This document shows positions 11,126 to 21,801 of a stretch of 64,000 nucleotides of DNA, in pieces (positions within the stretch are counted from its first letter, which is position 1; each line of letters starts with the position of its first letter). The notes beneath the pieces were generated by a model that was not told the origin of the DNA, did no database searches, and worked only from the letters and a program-made list of their open reading frames with translations. The translations under genes were made by a program, and so were the position numbers. Source of the DNA: Neocallimastix lanati (nom. inval.) (lineage: Eukaryota; Neocallimastigomycota; Neocallimastigomycetes; Neocallimastigales; Neocallimastigaceae); the NCBI GenBank assembly GCA_016946835.1, contig JACVTC010000270.1:1-64000 (forward strand). The letters run 5' to 3'.

Positions 11126-11595
11126 ATATCCACTAATTTCAATAACCCAAAAAATTTCTTTGACCTTAAATCTTCTTTGACCCTAAATTTTTCAATAACC
11201 CAAAAAAATTTTTTGACCTAAAAATTTTTTGACTCTAAATTTTCTTTGACCCTAAATTTTTCAATATCCCAAAAAAATTTTTTGACCTAAAAAATTCTTT
11301 GACCCTAAATTTTTCAATAACCCAAAAAAATTCTTTGACCCAAAAAATTTTTGACCTAAAAAATTCTTTGACCCTAAATTTTTCAATAACCCAAAAAAAT
11401 TCTTTGACCCTAAATTTTTCAATAACCCAAAAAAATTTTTTGACCTAAAAATTTTTTGACCTAAAAAATTCTTTGACCCTAAATTTTTCAATAACCCAAA
11501 AAAATTTTTTGACCTAAAAAATTTTTGACCTAAAAAATTCTTTGACCCTAAATTTTTCAATAACCAAAAAAATTTTTTTGACCTAAAAATTTCTA
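11126..11595. repeat. Tandem array with telomere-like motifs (B2)
   Basis: A shorter version (~470 bp) of the array at 2255-3009. By chance it leaves one minus-strand frame open (11261-11560), whose translation is a repeated KNLGSKNF-type peptide; I do not consider this a gene because longer copies of the array do not keep the frame. Confidence 0.8.
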
Positions 11596-12166
11596 AAGAG
11601 AAAGTTGTATTTCAAAATGTATCATAAATTAAATCAAATATATATTTAATATTTTATTTAATTTTAAAGATATATTTTTATTTTTTTTATAAAATAAAAT
11701 AATAATATTTAATATTAATTTTAAATATATATTTTATTTTTTTTATTTATAATAATTTATTCTTTTCCTTTTTTTTTAATAAAATAAAAAAAGAAATAAG
11801 TAAATAAAAATTATATATAAATAAATAATAAATAATAAATAAAAAAATAAATAATAAACCCTAATAATAAATAATAAATAAAAATAATAAATAAAAATAA
11901 TAAATAATAAATAATTAAATAATAAGTAATAAATAAGTAATAAAAAATAAAAAATAATAAATAATAAATAATAAATAATTAAATAATAAATAATAAATAA
12001 TAAATAAATAATAATTAAATAATTAAATAATTAAATAATAAATAATAAATAATAAATAATAAATAATAAATAATAAATAATTAAATAATTAAATAATAAA
12101 TAATAAATAATAAATAATAAATAATAAATAAATAATTAAATAATAAATAATAAATAATAAATAAAT
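11596..12166. repeat. AT spacer and AATAAAT heptamer microsatellite (B2)
   Basis: Same arrangement as 3010-3580. It carries a single AAACCCTAATAA interruption near 11857 that the other copies lack, possibly a stray telomere unit. Confidence 0.8.
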
Positions 12167-12833
12167 GCTACAAAAAAAAAAAAAATTAAATAAAAAAATA
12201 ATAAAATAAAAAAATATATATATTTATAAATTATTTTAATTGTTAATTTCTTATTAATTATTTTTATATAATTTATTCGTGGTTATGTACATTAGATATT
12301 ATTTTATTTTTTAATTATTTAATAATTTTTATAGTTAAAGATTTAAATATTTTTATAATCCTAAATGTAGATTAATTATATTGTGTTTAATAAAATACTA
12401 TTTGATTTTATTTTTTAGCATAAATAATATTTGTATTTATTTTTATTTTTTTTTATTCCTTAAAAAAATTAATCATCTAATGTACTCTAAAATAAACTAT
12501 AATTAAATATTGTTCATTAATATTTTATATTTATCTATTATTATTTTTTATCTATATATTAATATAATAATTAAAAAAAAAAAAAAAGTTTTTTCTTTTC
12601 AGCTTTAAAATTAAATTTTGATTAAAAAATTTAAAAAATTAAGTTTTTAAAAAAATGGCATATCCGAAATTTTATTTTATAATTAATTTAATATAAATCT
12701 ATAATTAAATTAAAAATTTAAATTTTTTGGACCAATCGATTTTTAAATAGAAAAATTTTTCTACTTTGACAAATAAAACCCGCTTTTGCTAAGGGGGTGG
12801 TCATTTTTTTTGGTTTTTTATCTATGTGATGGG

Positions 12834-12866
<33 letters not shown>

Positions 12867-13020
12867 AAATAAAATTATATAATTATTAAAATTTTAAATA
12901 GCGAAATAAAATTTTTGATTGTGGGTTTTTTTTGGAATAATAATTATTTTTGGTGCATAGATAATATTTATTTTTTTTTTTTTAATTTTTTTTTCTTATT
13001 GCAAGCTTTTTACTTTGTAA
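12167..13020. other. Leader B central segment with GC-rich island (copy 2)
   Basis: Matches 3581-4425. The conserved island sits at about 12727-12832. From about 12227 onward this sequence is also present in block II (from ~34075); the preceding 2,503 bp is missing there. Confidence 0.6.
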
Positions 13021-15660
13021 AAAGTTTAACTTTAGAAAGATAAAAGAAATAAATATTTTTCTTTCTTTCTTTTTTTTTTTATTAATTTTTTTTATTATTT
13101 TTATTTTAAATTATTTTATTTTAAAAATAAAAATAAAAATAAAAATAAAAAAAAAAAAAAATTAAAAAATGTTGAGAGGAAGAGGGGAAAATTTTTTCTT
13201 TTTTTTTTTCTATTTTAGAAAAATAAAAGAAATAAATATTTTTCTTTCTTTCTTTCTTTTTTTTTTTAATTTTTTTTTATTTTTATTTTAAATTATTTTA
13301 TTTTAAAAATAAAATAAAAATAAAAATAAAAAAAGAATTAAAAAATGTTGAGAGGAAGAGGGGAAATTTTTTTTTTTTTCTACTTTAGAAAAATAAAAGA
13401 AATAAATATTTTTTTTTCTTTTTTTTTTTTTATTAATTTTTTTATTATTTTTATTTTAAATTATTTTATTTTAAAAATAAAATAAAAATAAAAATAAAAA
13501 AAGAATTAAAAAATGATAAGAGGAAGAGGAGAAAATTTTTCTTTTTTTTTTTTTTTTTTTTTTTCTATTTTAGAAAAATAAAAGAAATAAATATTTTTCT
13601 TTTGTCTTTTTTTTTTTTTTTTATTAATTTTTTTTATTATTTTTATTTTAAAATATTTTATTTTAAAAATAAAATAAAAATAAAAATAAAAAAAAAATTA
13701 AAAAATGATGAGAGGAAGAGGGGAAAATTTTTCTTTTTTTTTTTTTTTTTTTTCTATTTTAGAAAAATAAAAGAAATAAATATTTTTCTTTTGTCTTTTT
13801 TTTTTTTTATTTTTTTTTTTTTTATTTTTATTTTAAATTATTTTATTTTTAAAATAAAAATAAAAATAAAAAAAAAAAAAAATTAAAAAATGTTGAGAGG
13901 AAGAGGGGAAAATTTTTTCTTTTTTTTTTTTCTATTTTAGAAAAATAAAAGAAATAAATATTTTTCTTTCTTTCTTTCTTTTTTTTTTTTAATTTTTTTA
14001 TTATTTTTATTTTAAATTATTTTATTTTAAAAATAAAATAAAAATAAAAATAAAAAAAAAAATTAAAAAATGATGAGAGGAAGAGGGGAAATTTTTTTTT
14101 TTTTTTTCTACTTTAGAAAAATAAAAGAAATAAATATTTTTCTTTCTTTCTTTCTTTTTTTTTTTTTTTTTAATTTTTTTTTATTTTTATTTTAAATTAT
14201 TTTATTTTAAAAATAAAATAAAAATGAAAATAAAAAAAAAATTAAAAAATGATGAGAGGAAGAGGGGAAAATTTTTTCTTTTTTTTTTTTTTCTATTTTA
14301 GAAAAATAAAAGAAATAAATATTTTTCTTTCTTTCTTTCTTTTTTTTTTTAATTTTTTTTATTTTTATTTTAAATTATTTTATTTTAAAAATAAAATAAA
14401 AATAAAAATAAAAAAAAAAATTAAAAAATGATGAGAGGAAGAGGGGAAATTTTTTCTTTTTTTTTTCTACTTTAGAAAAATAAAAGAAATAAATATTTTT
14501 CTTTTTTTCTTTTTTTTTTTTTTTATTAATTTTTTTATTATTTTTATTTTAAATTATTTTATTTTAAAAATAAAATAAAAATAAAAATAAAAAAAAAAAA
14601 AATTAAAAAATGTTGAGAGGAAGAGGGGAAAATTTTTTCTTTTTTTTTTTCTATTTTAGAAAAATAAAAGAAATAAATATTTTTCTTTCTTTCTTTCTTT
14701 TTTTTTTTTAATTTTTTTTTATTTTTATTTTAAAATATTTTATTTTAAAAATAAAATAAAAATAAAAATAAAAAAAAAAAAAATTAAAAAAAGATAAAAG
14801 TAAGAGGGGATTTTTTTTTTCTATTTTAGAAAGATAAACGAAATAATATTTTTCTTTTGTCTTTTTTTTTTTATTTTTTTTTTTATTTTTATTTTAAATT
14901 ATTTTATTTTTAAAAAAAAAAATAAAATAAAAATAAAAAAAGAATTAAAAAATGATGAGAGGAAGAGGGGAATTTTTTTTTTTTTTTCTACTTTAGAAAA
15001 ATAAAAAAAATAAATATTTTTCTTTCTTTCTTTTTTTTTAATTTTTTTTTTTTATTTTAAATTATTTTATTTTAAAAATAAAATAAAAATAAAAAAAAAA
15101 TTAAAAAATGATGAAAGTAAGAGGGAATTTTTTTCTTTTTTTTTTTTTTTTTTTTTCTATTTTAGAAAGATAAACGAAATAATATTTTTCTTTTTTCTTT
15201 TTATTTTTTTTATTTTTTTCTATTTTTATTTTAAATTATTTTATTTTAAAAAGAAAATAAAATAAAAAAAAAAAAAAAAAAAAAAAAAAGAATTAAAAAA
15301 TGATGAGAGGAAGAGGGGAAAATTTTTTCTTTTTTTTTTCTTTTTTTTTTTTTTTTTCTTCTTTAGAAAGATAAAAGAAATAAATATTTTTCTTTCTTTC
15401 TTTTTTTTTTTTTATTAATTTTTTTTTATTATTTTTATTTTAAATAATAAAAAAAAAAATAAAATAAAATGAAATAAAATTAAAAGATGTTGAGAAGAAA
15501 GGGGAATTTTTTTTTTTTTCTATTTTAGAAAGATAAAAAGAAATAATTATTTTTCTTTCTTTTTTATTTAAAATTATTTTTTTATATTATTTTTTTAAAG
15601 AATAAAATAAAATAAAACTAAAAAAAAAAGTGATGAGAAGGAGGAGAAGAAATTTTTTTT
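13021..15660. repeat. ~180-bp tandem repeat with purine/pyrimidine tracts (B2, about 15 units)
   Basis: Expanded version of the array at 4426-5640, with AGAGGAAGAGGGGAAA recurring roughly every 160-195 bp. Units vary mainly in homopolymer length. Phenylalanine/lysine-rich open frames inside it are artefacts of T- and A-runs. Confidence 0.85.
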
Positions 15661-16436
15661 TTTTTTTTAATTGTAAAAGGCTAAAATTTAGAAAATTAAA
15701 AACAATATTATATATATATTTTTTAATTTAAAAAAAATAAGAAAGAAAGAAAAAAATAAAAAATAAAAAAAAAAATACAAGAATATAAGAATATAAGAAT
15801 ATAAGAATATAAGAATTTTTTTGTTACGCTTTTTTTACTTAGTAAAAGGCTAAATTTTAGAAAGATAGAAACAATAATATTTTTTATTATGGTTTTTTCT
15901 TTCTTTCATTTTTATTAAAAAAAAAAAAAAATTAAATAAAATAAAAAATAATTAAAAAGTTATTTATTTAAAAAAAGGTCATGAAATGAATATATCTATC
16001 TTTTTTTTCATTAAAGACCTTATAATTTTGAACGTCTTAAATTTATTTTAAAATAGTTTTACTTTAAAATATGGATAACCCATTTTTTATTTTTAAAAAA
16101 TAGTTATTAAAAAAAAAAAAAAAATAAAAAAATAATTAAAAATTATAAATTAAAGAATCATAAATAATAATAAACATTTATTAAAATTATAAATAATAAA
16201 ATAAATTATATAATAGATAATAAATATAATACCTAAATAATACCAAAATATCAATATATATAACTAATAATAAAATTTATACAAAATTTTCATTTTAATA
16301 TGATAATTTTAATATTTATATTAATATAATATTGATTGGATTAATGTTTAATTTATAAATAACAAATAGTATTTTTTTAATGCTATTTTCATTGTATTAT
16401 AACTTTAATTTATTAATATTTAATTATGAAATTTAA

Positions 16437-16474
<38 letters not shown>

Positions 16475-16710
16475 AAATAACTATTTTAAAATATTTATAT
16501 ATAGTAGTTCTACTTAAATATTTAAATTACTATTAATTATTAAAAAAAAAAAAAAAAAAACTTTTTTTTAATTATATTTTTATTACTTAAGTAACAAAAT
16601 CAAAAAGAAAAATAAAAAAGAAAAATTATTTTTTATTTTAAATTTATTATAAAATTTAAAAATCTAATATAAATTTTATTAGTTTTATTCTTTAGTTTTA
16701 AATTTATAAA

Positions 16711-16753
<43 letters not shown>

Positions 16754-16784
16754 ATATTTTAAACTTTTTATTTTTTTTTAAAAA
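15661..16784. other. Leader B distal segment up to the RT ORF
   Basis: A/T-rich, parallel to 5641-6870, including GGTCATGAAATGAATATA (15977) and a poly-T near 16445. It ends in a poly-A run (16717-16750) and a T/A-rich stretch immediately before the RT start codon. If the element is transcribed from within B this is its 5' leader. No ORF. Confidence 0.6.
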
Positions 16785-19700
16785 ATGTCAATTATTTATA
16801 AATTTAGACCATCAGTTATAACTGATAATTTCAGTTATAATATGAATTTAAAAAATGTTAATATTTGTAAAAAATTAAAATTAACTATTAAAAATTTAAA
16901 AAGTTTAAATATTTTTTATGTTAATGCACAAGGGTTTAATAAAGGAAAACAAGATATTACATTTGATTCTCTTATTAATATCTATGATATTATTTTCATT
17001 GCAGAATCATGGTATCTTGATTTTTATGAAATTATTAAAAACCCTTGTTTTGTAGCTACAACCCCGTTACCAATAAGACGTAATAATATTCGTCCTGGTA
17101 ATGGGATATTTTGTTTTGCAAATTCTTTGATTAAGTCTTTAATCAAAGTAATGCATGTTACAGACTATTCAATTACTATTAAAGTTTGTAACAAAGTTTT
17201 AATGGCAGTATATTATCCGCCATCTTTAAAAAGACATATATTTGAAAAATGTCTTACTAACCCATATTCTCCAGATATTATATTTGGAGATTTTAATGTT
17301 GATATATTTGATTGCAAAGACGAAAAAAAGAAAAAGTTAACCCTCTATATTTATTTACAAAAAAATTTACTGGAAAGAGTTTGTCCAGTATTAAAAGATA
17401 AATATAGTAAGATTCCAAAGTGGGATCACGTTTTTGCAAAAAAATCTATCAATTTAAAATTATACGTCGGGTTAGCGCCATTTTCAAGTGATCATCAATC
17501 ATTTGAAATGAAAATTAACTTAAACGAAGCTATTAGAATAGAGGAAAACTCTATATCAAACGCTTCATTCATTAAAAAAAAATATAATTTAAAAAATTTA
17601 AATGATCCTTTGATTCGTTCTTCCCTTGTTCAATGGATTGATACAATTGCTGATAATATTAAAGGTATTTATGATATTATAGAAGAAAATTTTAAAGAAT
17701 CAGAAGTTCAAATAAAACAAGAAATGGTTGATATGAGTGATGAACTTCTAATTCATATACTTCAAGATTGTTGTGAAGAAGTACTTGGGACGTTTAAAAC
17801 GAATAAAAAAGTATATGAAACGAGTTCATATAAAAATACATTAGGAGTATCGACCATTGAAAATTCGCAAGAAGGGTTAAATTCATTGGATAGAAGAAAA
17901 GTATTTGAAATTCAAGATAGAATTAGTGAAGATCTTGATTCAAATACAACCATTCGATTGTTCAAGGAACATATGAAAAGTTCATCTAATGTTCCTCAAT
18001 ATATTGAGTCTTCTAAAGCAAGCTTAAGCGCAATAGAGGATGCATTCGATTATTATTCCAATGCTTATAAATGTATTGATGACGAAAACCCAAGATTCAA
18101 TCCAAAAATTATAAGAAGTAATTATTTAGGTATTTGTTATCATGATTTTTATAAGTATATAAATTATGAAATAATTATCAATAAAATCAATAATTTATCC
18201 TCAAATAAAGCATGCGGTTCGGATGGAATTCATGCTCAAATATTAAAGGCACTTCTTAATAGTAAATTGCCAAAAATTTTAGAATCCTTATTCAAAATGT
18301 GCGTGAAATTTGGAGTAAGTCCACTTCGATGGAATTCTTCAATTATTTTTCCAATCCCAAAAAAAAATGATTCATCCTTGATAAAAGATTTTCGCCCTAT
18401 AGCCATTACGAATATATTTAGGAAATTATTTGAAGGGATTCTTCTCGATTTCATAAATGGCTATTTAAAAAATTTTTTTAAATTATGTGATAATCAAGCT
18501 GGGTTTCGTCGCGGATTTTCTACCCTGACACATGCTCTTATTTCCAATGAAACTGCAAAAACAAGCCCAAAGCAATATCATGTTTTTTTAGATTTAAAAA
18601 AGGCATATGATTCGGTACCTGTAAAATTAGTACTTGAAAAGTTAGAAGATCGTCAGGTACCAATGGGTATTATTAGTCTTATAGCTTCTTTATTTTCAGA
18701 ATGTACCACTAGAGTCTTAGTAAATCAAGAATTTACAAATGAAATTAAATTAGAAAGAGGATTACTTCAGGGTTCGATTCTCTCACCACTTCTATTTAAT
18801 ATTTTCATTGATGATTTAGCAAGTAAATTAACTCAAACATTTGAAAATGAAGAAGAAAAGAAAAAATACCCACTCCCTCATTGCTTATTTTATGCAGATG
18901 ACATAAAAATTAATCACTCCTCTGCATCTGCAATTCAAGAAATGTTAAATATTTGTTCTGAATGGGCTGATAATAATGGTATGGAATTTAATATCGATAA
19001 ATCATCTTACTTGATTGATCCTCAAGTAGAAAATAATAAAGAAAATGAAGGTACTTCAGATTCCTCGTATATTTATGATTATAATCATGATTTTGACAAT
19101 TTCAATAATAATGATGATAATCATAAAGATAATAGAGACCTTAATAAAAACAATAATATTAATTTCAATCAAGAAAATTTCAATCAAATGAATAAATTTA
19201 ATAAAAGTAATAATAATTATAAAAGTAATAATAACTTAATAAATAATAATAATAATATCGAAAAAAATGAAAAAGTACATTTTTATATTACAATTAAAGG
19301 TATTAAAAAAGAATTATCGGGGGTAGTAACATATAAATATCTTGGTTTTCCTCATACCGTTAAAGGGATTGATTGGAAAGAACATTTAGAAGACAGTTCA
19401 AAAAAATCTTTAAAGTTTATTAAATCACTTTATTATTATAAAAATAGTTTACCTACTGTCTCTAAATTAATTATTTTTAAAACATTTATTCGTCCGATAA
19501 TGGAATACTCTGCTTGTCTGTCATTCTATTGGATGGATTTAGAACAATTTAAAAAACCAAATTCAACTTTAAATTATGAAGAAGTTTCTGGTTATCATAA
19601 AGTTATGACCGAAGCCGTTGAATGGATTGTTGGATCATCCAAATTTAATGTTGCCTGTTCTTTACTTGGTTTACCTCCAACAATGCTAAGATTATATATT

Positions 19701-20387
19701 TTAGCATTGAGATTCAAAATCCATTTAGACGGTATGAGTGATAATAACCCTTTAAAAAAAACATTTGATTTAAAAAAAAATGCATTATTAAGTATGACTT
19801 CGTTTGCTGGAAGAATAATATCAAGAAAAGATATTTTTAATTTAAAATACTTTAATCTACCTCCTCCTCGTCCTAAGGTAGATCCAATTACAAAAGAAAT
19901 AATAAGGCCTAAAGAATTGGATGACATGGATTATAGAATTAATCTTATGATTAAAAATTACTTCTTAAATTTAAAGTCTGATGCTATAATCCTTCCTTAT
20001 GCTCGAACTAATAAAATAATAAATCCAGAAAATTCTATAATTATTTCTCCAGATAGATGTATCTTTATTAGAGATAGTACTACAAGATACAATTCTATAA
20101 ATTGGAGATTAAATAGTTTCGGGCATAAAAAAACTTGTCCAATTTGCGGTGAAAGTTTTAATAGAGGACATATTAATGAATGTAAATTTATTGAATATGA
20201 GCCTTTTAAATCAATCATTACAGAAAATGATTTATTATTATTAAAAGAGGACAAGGAAAAATTTAAGGATTTACCAAAAACTTATAATATTTTAGATTCT
20301 TTATTAAATCATAAAAATTACAACACATTTAAATTATTTATTGAAAAATTTTATATTTATTGGGAAATTATAAATAACAATAAGTAA
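16785..20387 (+). CDS. Non-LTR retrotransposon ORF2: APE-type endonuclease and reverse transcriptase
   Basis: This 1200-aa protein should nick target DNA and copy element RNA by target-primed reverse transcription in the nucleus. The N-terminal domain (about 40-245) has the APE-type set: N47 in YVNAQGF, E74 in IAESW, GDFN at 168-171, WDH at 213-215 and SDH at 235-237. The RT domain (about 470-865) has KACGSDGI, the FRPIAITN block, motif A with D603 in FLDLKKAYD, motif B LLQGSILSPLLFN, YADD at 703-706 and YLG at 852-854. An asparagine-rich insert of about 80 residues (750-830) separates the palm from the thumb-side YLG motif. A C-terminal CX2CX7HX3C zinc finger (1118-1133) is typical of these elements. 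No RNase H domain was seen. All catalytic residues are intact, so it is potentially active. The start is the first ATG after an A/T tract, 46 codons before the catalytic N; no ORF1 lies directly upstream. Confidence 0.95.
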   Translation: MSIIYKFRPSVITDNFSYNMNLKNVNICKKLKLTIKNLKSLNIFYVNAQGFNKGKQDITFDSLINIYDIIFIAESWYLDFYEIIKNPCFVATTPLPIRRNNIRPGNGIFCFANSLIKSLIKVMHVTDYSITIKVCNKVLMAVYYPPSLKRHIFEKCLTNPYSPDIIFGDFNVDIFDCKDEKKKKLTLYIYLQKNLLERVCPVLKDKYSKIPKWDHVFAKKSINLKLYVGLAPFSSDHQSFEMKINLNEAIRIEENSISNASFIKKKYNLKNLNDPLIRSSLVQWIDTIADNIKGIYDIIEENFKESEVQIKQEMVDMSDELLIHILQDCCEEVLGTFKTNKKVYETSSYKNTLGVSTIENSQEGLNSLDRRKVFEIQDRISEDLDSNTTIRLFKEHMKSSSNVPQYIESSKASLSAIEDAFDYYSNAYKCIDDENPRFNPKIIRSNYLGICYHDFYKYINYEIIINKINNLSSNKACGSDGIHAQILKALLNSKLPKILESLFKMCVKFGVSPLRWNSSIIFPIPKKNDSSLIKDFRPIAITNIFRKLFEGILLDFINGYLKNFFKLCDNQAGFRRGFSTLTHALISNETAKTSPKQYHVFLDLKKAYDSVPVKLVLEKLEDRQVPMGIISLIASLFSECTTRVLVNQEFTNEIKLERGLLQGSILSPLLFNIFIDDLASKLTQTFENEEEKKKYPLPHCLFYADDIKINHSSASAIQEMLNICSEWADNNGMEFNIDKSSYLIDPQVENNKENEGTSDSSYIYDYNHDFDNFNNNDDNHKDNRDLNKNNNINFNQENFNQMNKFNKSNNNYKSNNNLINNNNNIEKNEKVHFYITIKGIKKELSGVVTYKYLGFPHTVKGIDWKEHLEDSSKKSLKFIKSLYYYKNSLPTVSKLIIFKTFIRPIMEYSACLSFYWMDLEQFKKPNSTLNYEEVSGYHKVMTEAVEWIVGSSKFNVACSLLGLPPTMLRLYILALRFKIHLDGMSDNNPLKKTFDLKKNALLSMTSFAGRIISRKDIFNLKYFNLPPPRPKVDPITKEIIRPKELDDMDYRINLMIKNYFLNLKSDAIILPYARTNKIINPENSIIISPDRCIFIRDSTTRYNSINWRLNSFGHKKTCPICGESFNRGHINECKFIEYEPFKSIITENDLLLLKEDKEKFKDLPKTYNILDSLLNHKNYNTFKLFIEKFYIYWEIINNNK

Positions 20388-20418
<31 letters not shown>

Positions 20419-21801
20419 TAAATTGTATTATTATATTTAATATATTTAAAAAATTAATTAATTTGTATAATCCATTTAAACTATTTGATTTTTTTTTTCT
20501 TTTTTGATATAAAATTTTTTATTGTATTAAATAATTAGTTATTATTATAAAATTACATACTTTAATAAAAATAATAATTTATGAAAATAATTTTCATTAT
20601 TTAAATTTAGTTTAAAAATTATTATTTATAATTCTATCATTATAAATGATTAAATTATTGAATAAAAAAATTAAATATAAAAATAAAAAAAAAAAAAAAA
20701 TTATAAAATGTATGTAATTACTATAAAATTTACTAATTTTAGATTTTTACAATATTAAATATTATTATTATTTTTTTTTTTTTTTTTTTTTTTACTTTTT
20801 TAAATATAATTTAAAGTAAAAAAAAAATATAATACTTAAAAAAGATATTAATATTGCCACATTAAAGAATCTCTACTGTAAAAATTTTAAATAATATCAA
20901 TAATATCTTTATAAATATTAAATAAATATTAATATTTTATTTAATAATATTTAAGATTAAATTAAATAAATTTTATAGTTTGTACCAGTAATACAATTAA
21001 TATTTATTTAATTTTATAAATTAATAATTTTATAAATAAAAAATTGATATTAAATTTTAAGAAATATATATTTTGAAATTATAAATTAAAATCATTAAAT
21101 ATTACAAGTGTAAAAAATTTTAATTAATATTATAAATCAAATCAAAATTATAAATATATGAATATTTATATTATATAATAATTAATATTTAATTTTTTTT
21201 TTTTTTTGTCGTAAATTTTATTTGTTATTTTTTAAATAAACGACTAAAATTTAACAATCTTAAGTTTCAAAAAAAAAAATAAAAATAAAAAAATAAAATT
21301 ATTTGGAACGATTATTCATTATGATTTGAAATTATTTATTAAAAAAAAAAAAAATAATACTACTTATTTTTATTTTAATATGAATTAATTAAAAATCAAT
21401 TTTATTATATTAAAAAATAAAAAATAAGAAATTAAATTATCATAATAATTTAAATAAATAAATAATAATAATAAAAAAAAAAAATTTAATAAAAATATTA
21501 ATAATATGTAACTCCTAATTATTAATTAAAAGTAAGGAGGATGTATGATAATATTAATAATTAATATTTATAAGATCTTTTATTTCTAAATTAAAAATAT
21601 ATAAAGGTTTGTACCATTAAAATTTTTGTAATTATAATTAATAGAAAAAAAAGTTAAATGCAAATTATAAAGGGGATTTAATTTTAAAATAGGAGATTTA
21701 ATTTTAAAATATAAATAGAAGACAAATTTTTAAGTAAAATTTTCATTAAATAAAAATATTCTTTATAATTAAATATTCTTATAAATTTTTAATATCTTAT
21801 A
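20388..21801. other. AT-rich interval between the RT ORF and the ORF1-like gene
   Basis: 1.4 kb of A/T-rich DNA with an (AT)n run (about 20397-20420) and poly-A/poly-T tracts. Two GTTTGTACCA motifs (near 20979 and 21606) and a duplicated GGGGATTTAATTTTAAAA / AGGAGATTTAATTTTAAAA pair (~21673-21710) lie ahead of the next start codon and may be regulatory. Telomere repeats and the terminal hairpin pair are absent, so no finished 3' end is visible after the RT ORF. Confidence 0.5.

Noticed and set aside
11261-11560. Minus-strand 99-codon ORF with KNLGSKNF repeats
   Set aside because: It is produced by the TTTGACCCTAAA tandem array; the longer homologous arrays at 2255 and 26591 do not keep it open.
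13602-14431. Phe/Lys-rich ORFs in the ~180-bp repeat
   Set aside because: Poly-T and poly-A composition artefacts; not preserved between units.
19595-20254. Minus-strand ORFs of 85-110 codons inside the RT gene, and similar shadows within the ORF1-like genes
   Set aside because: They overlap a gene with intact catalytic motifs on the other strand and show no independent features.
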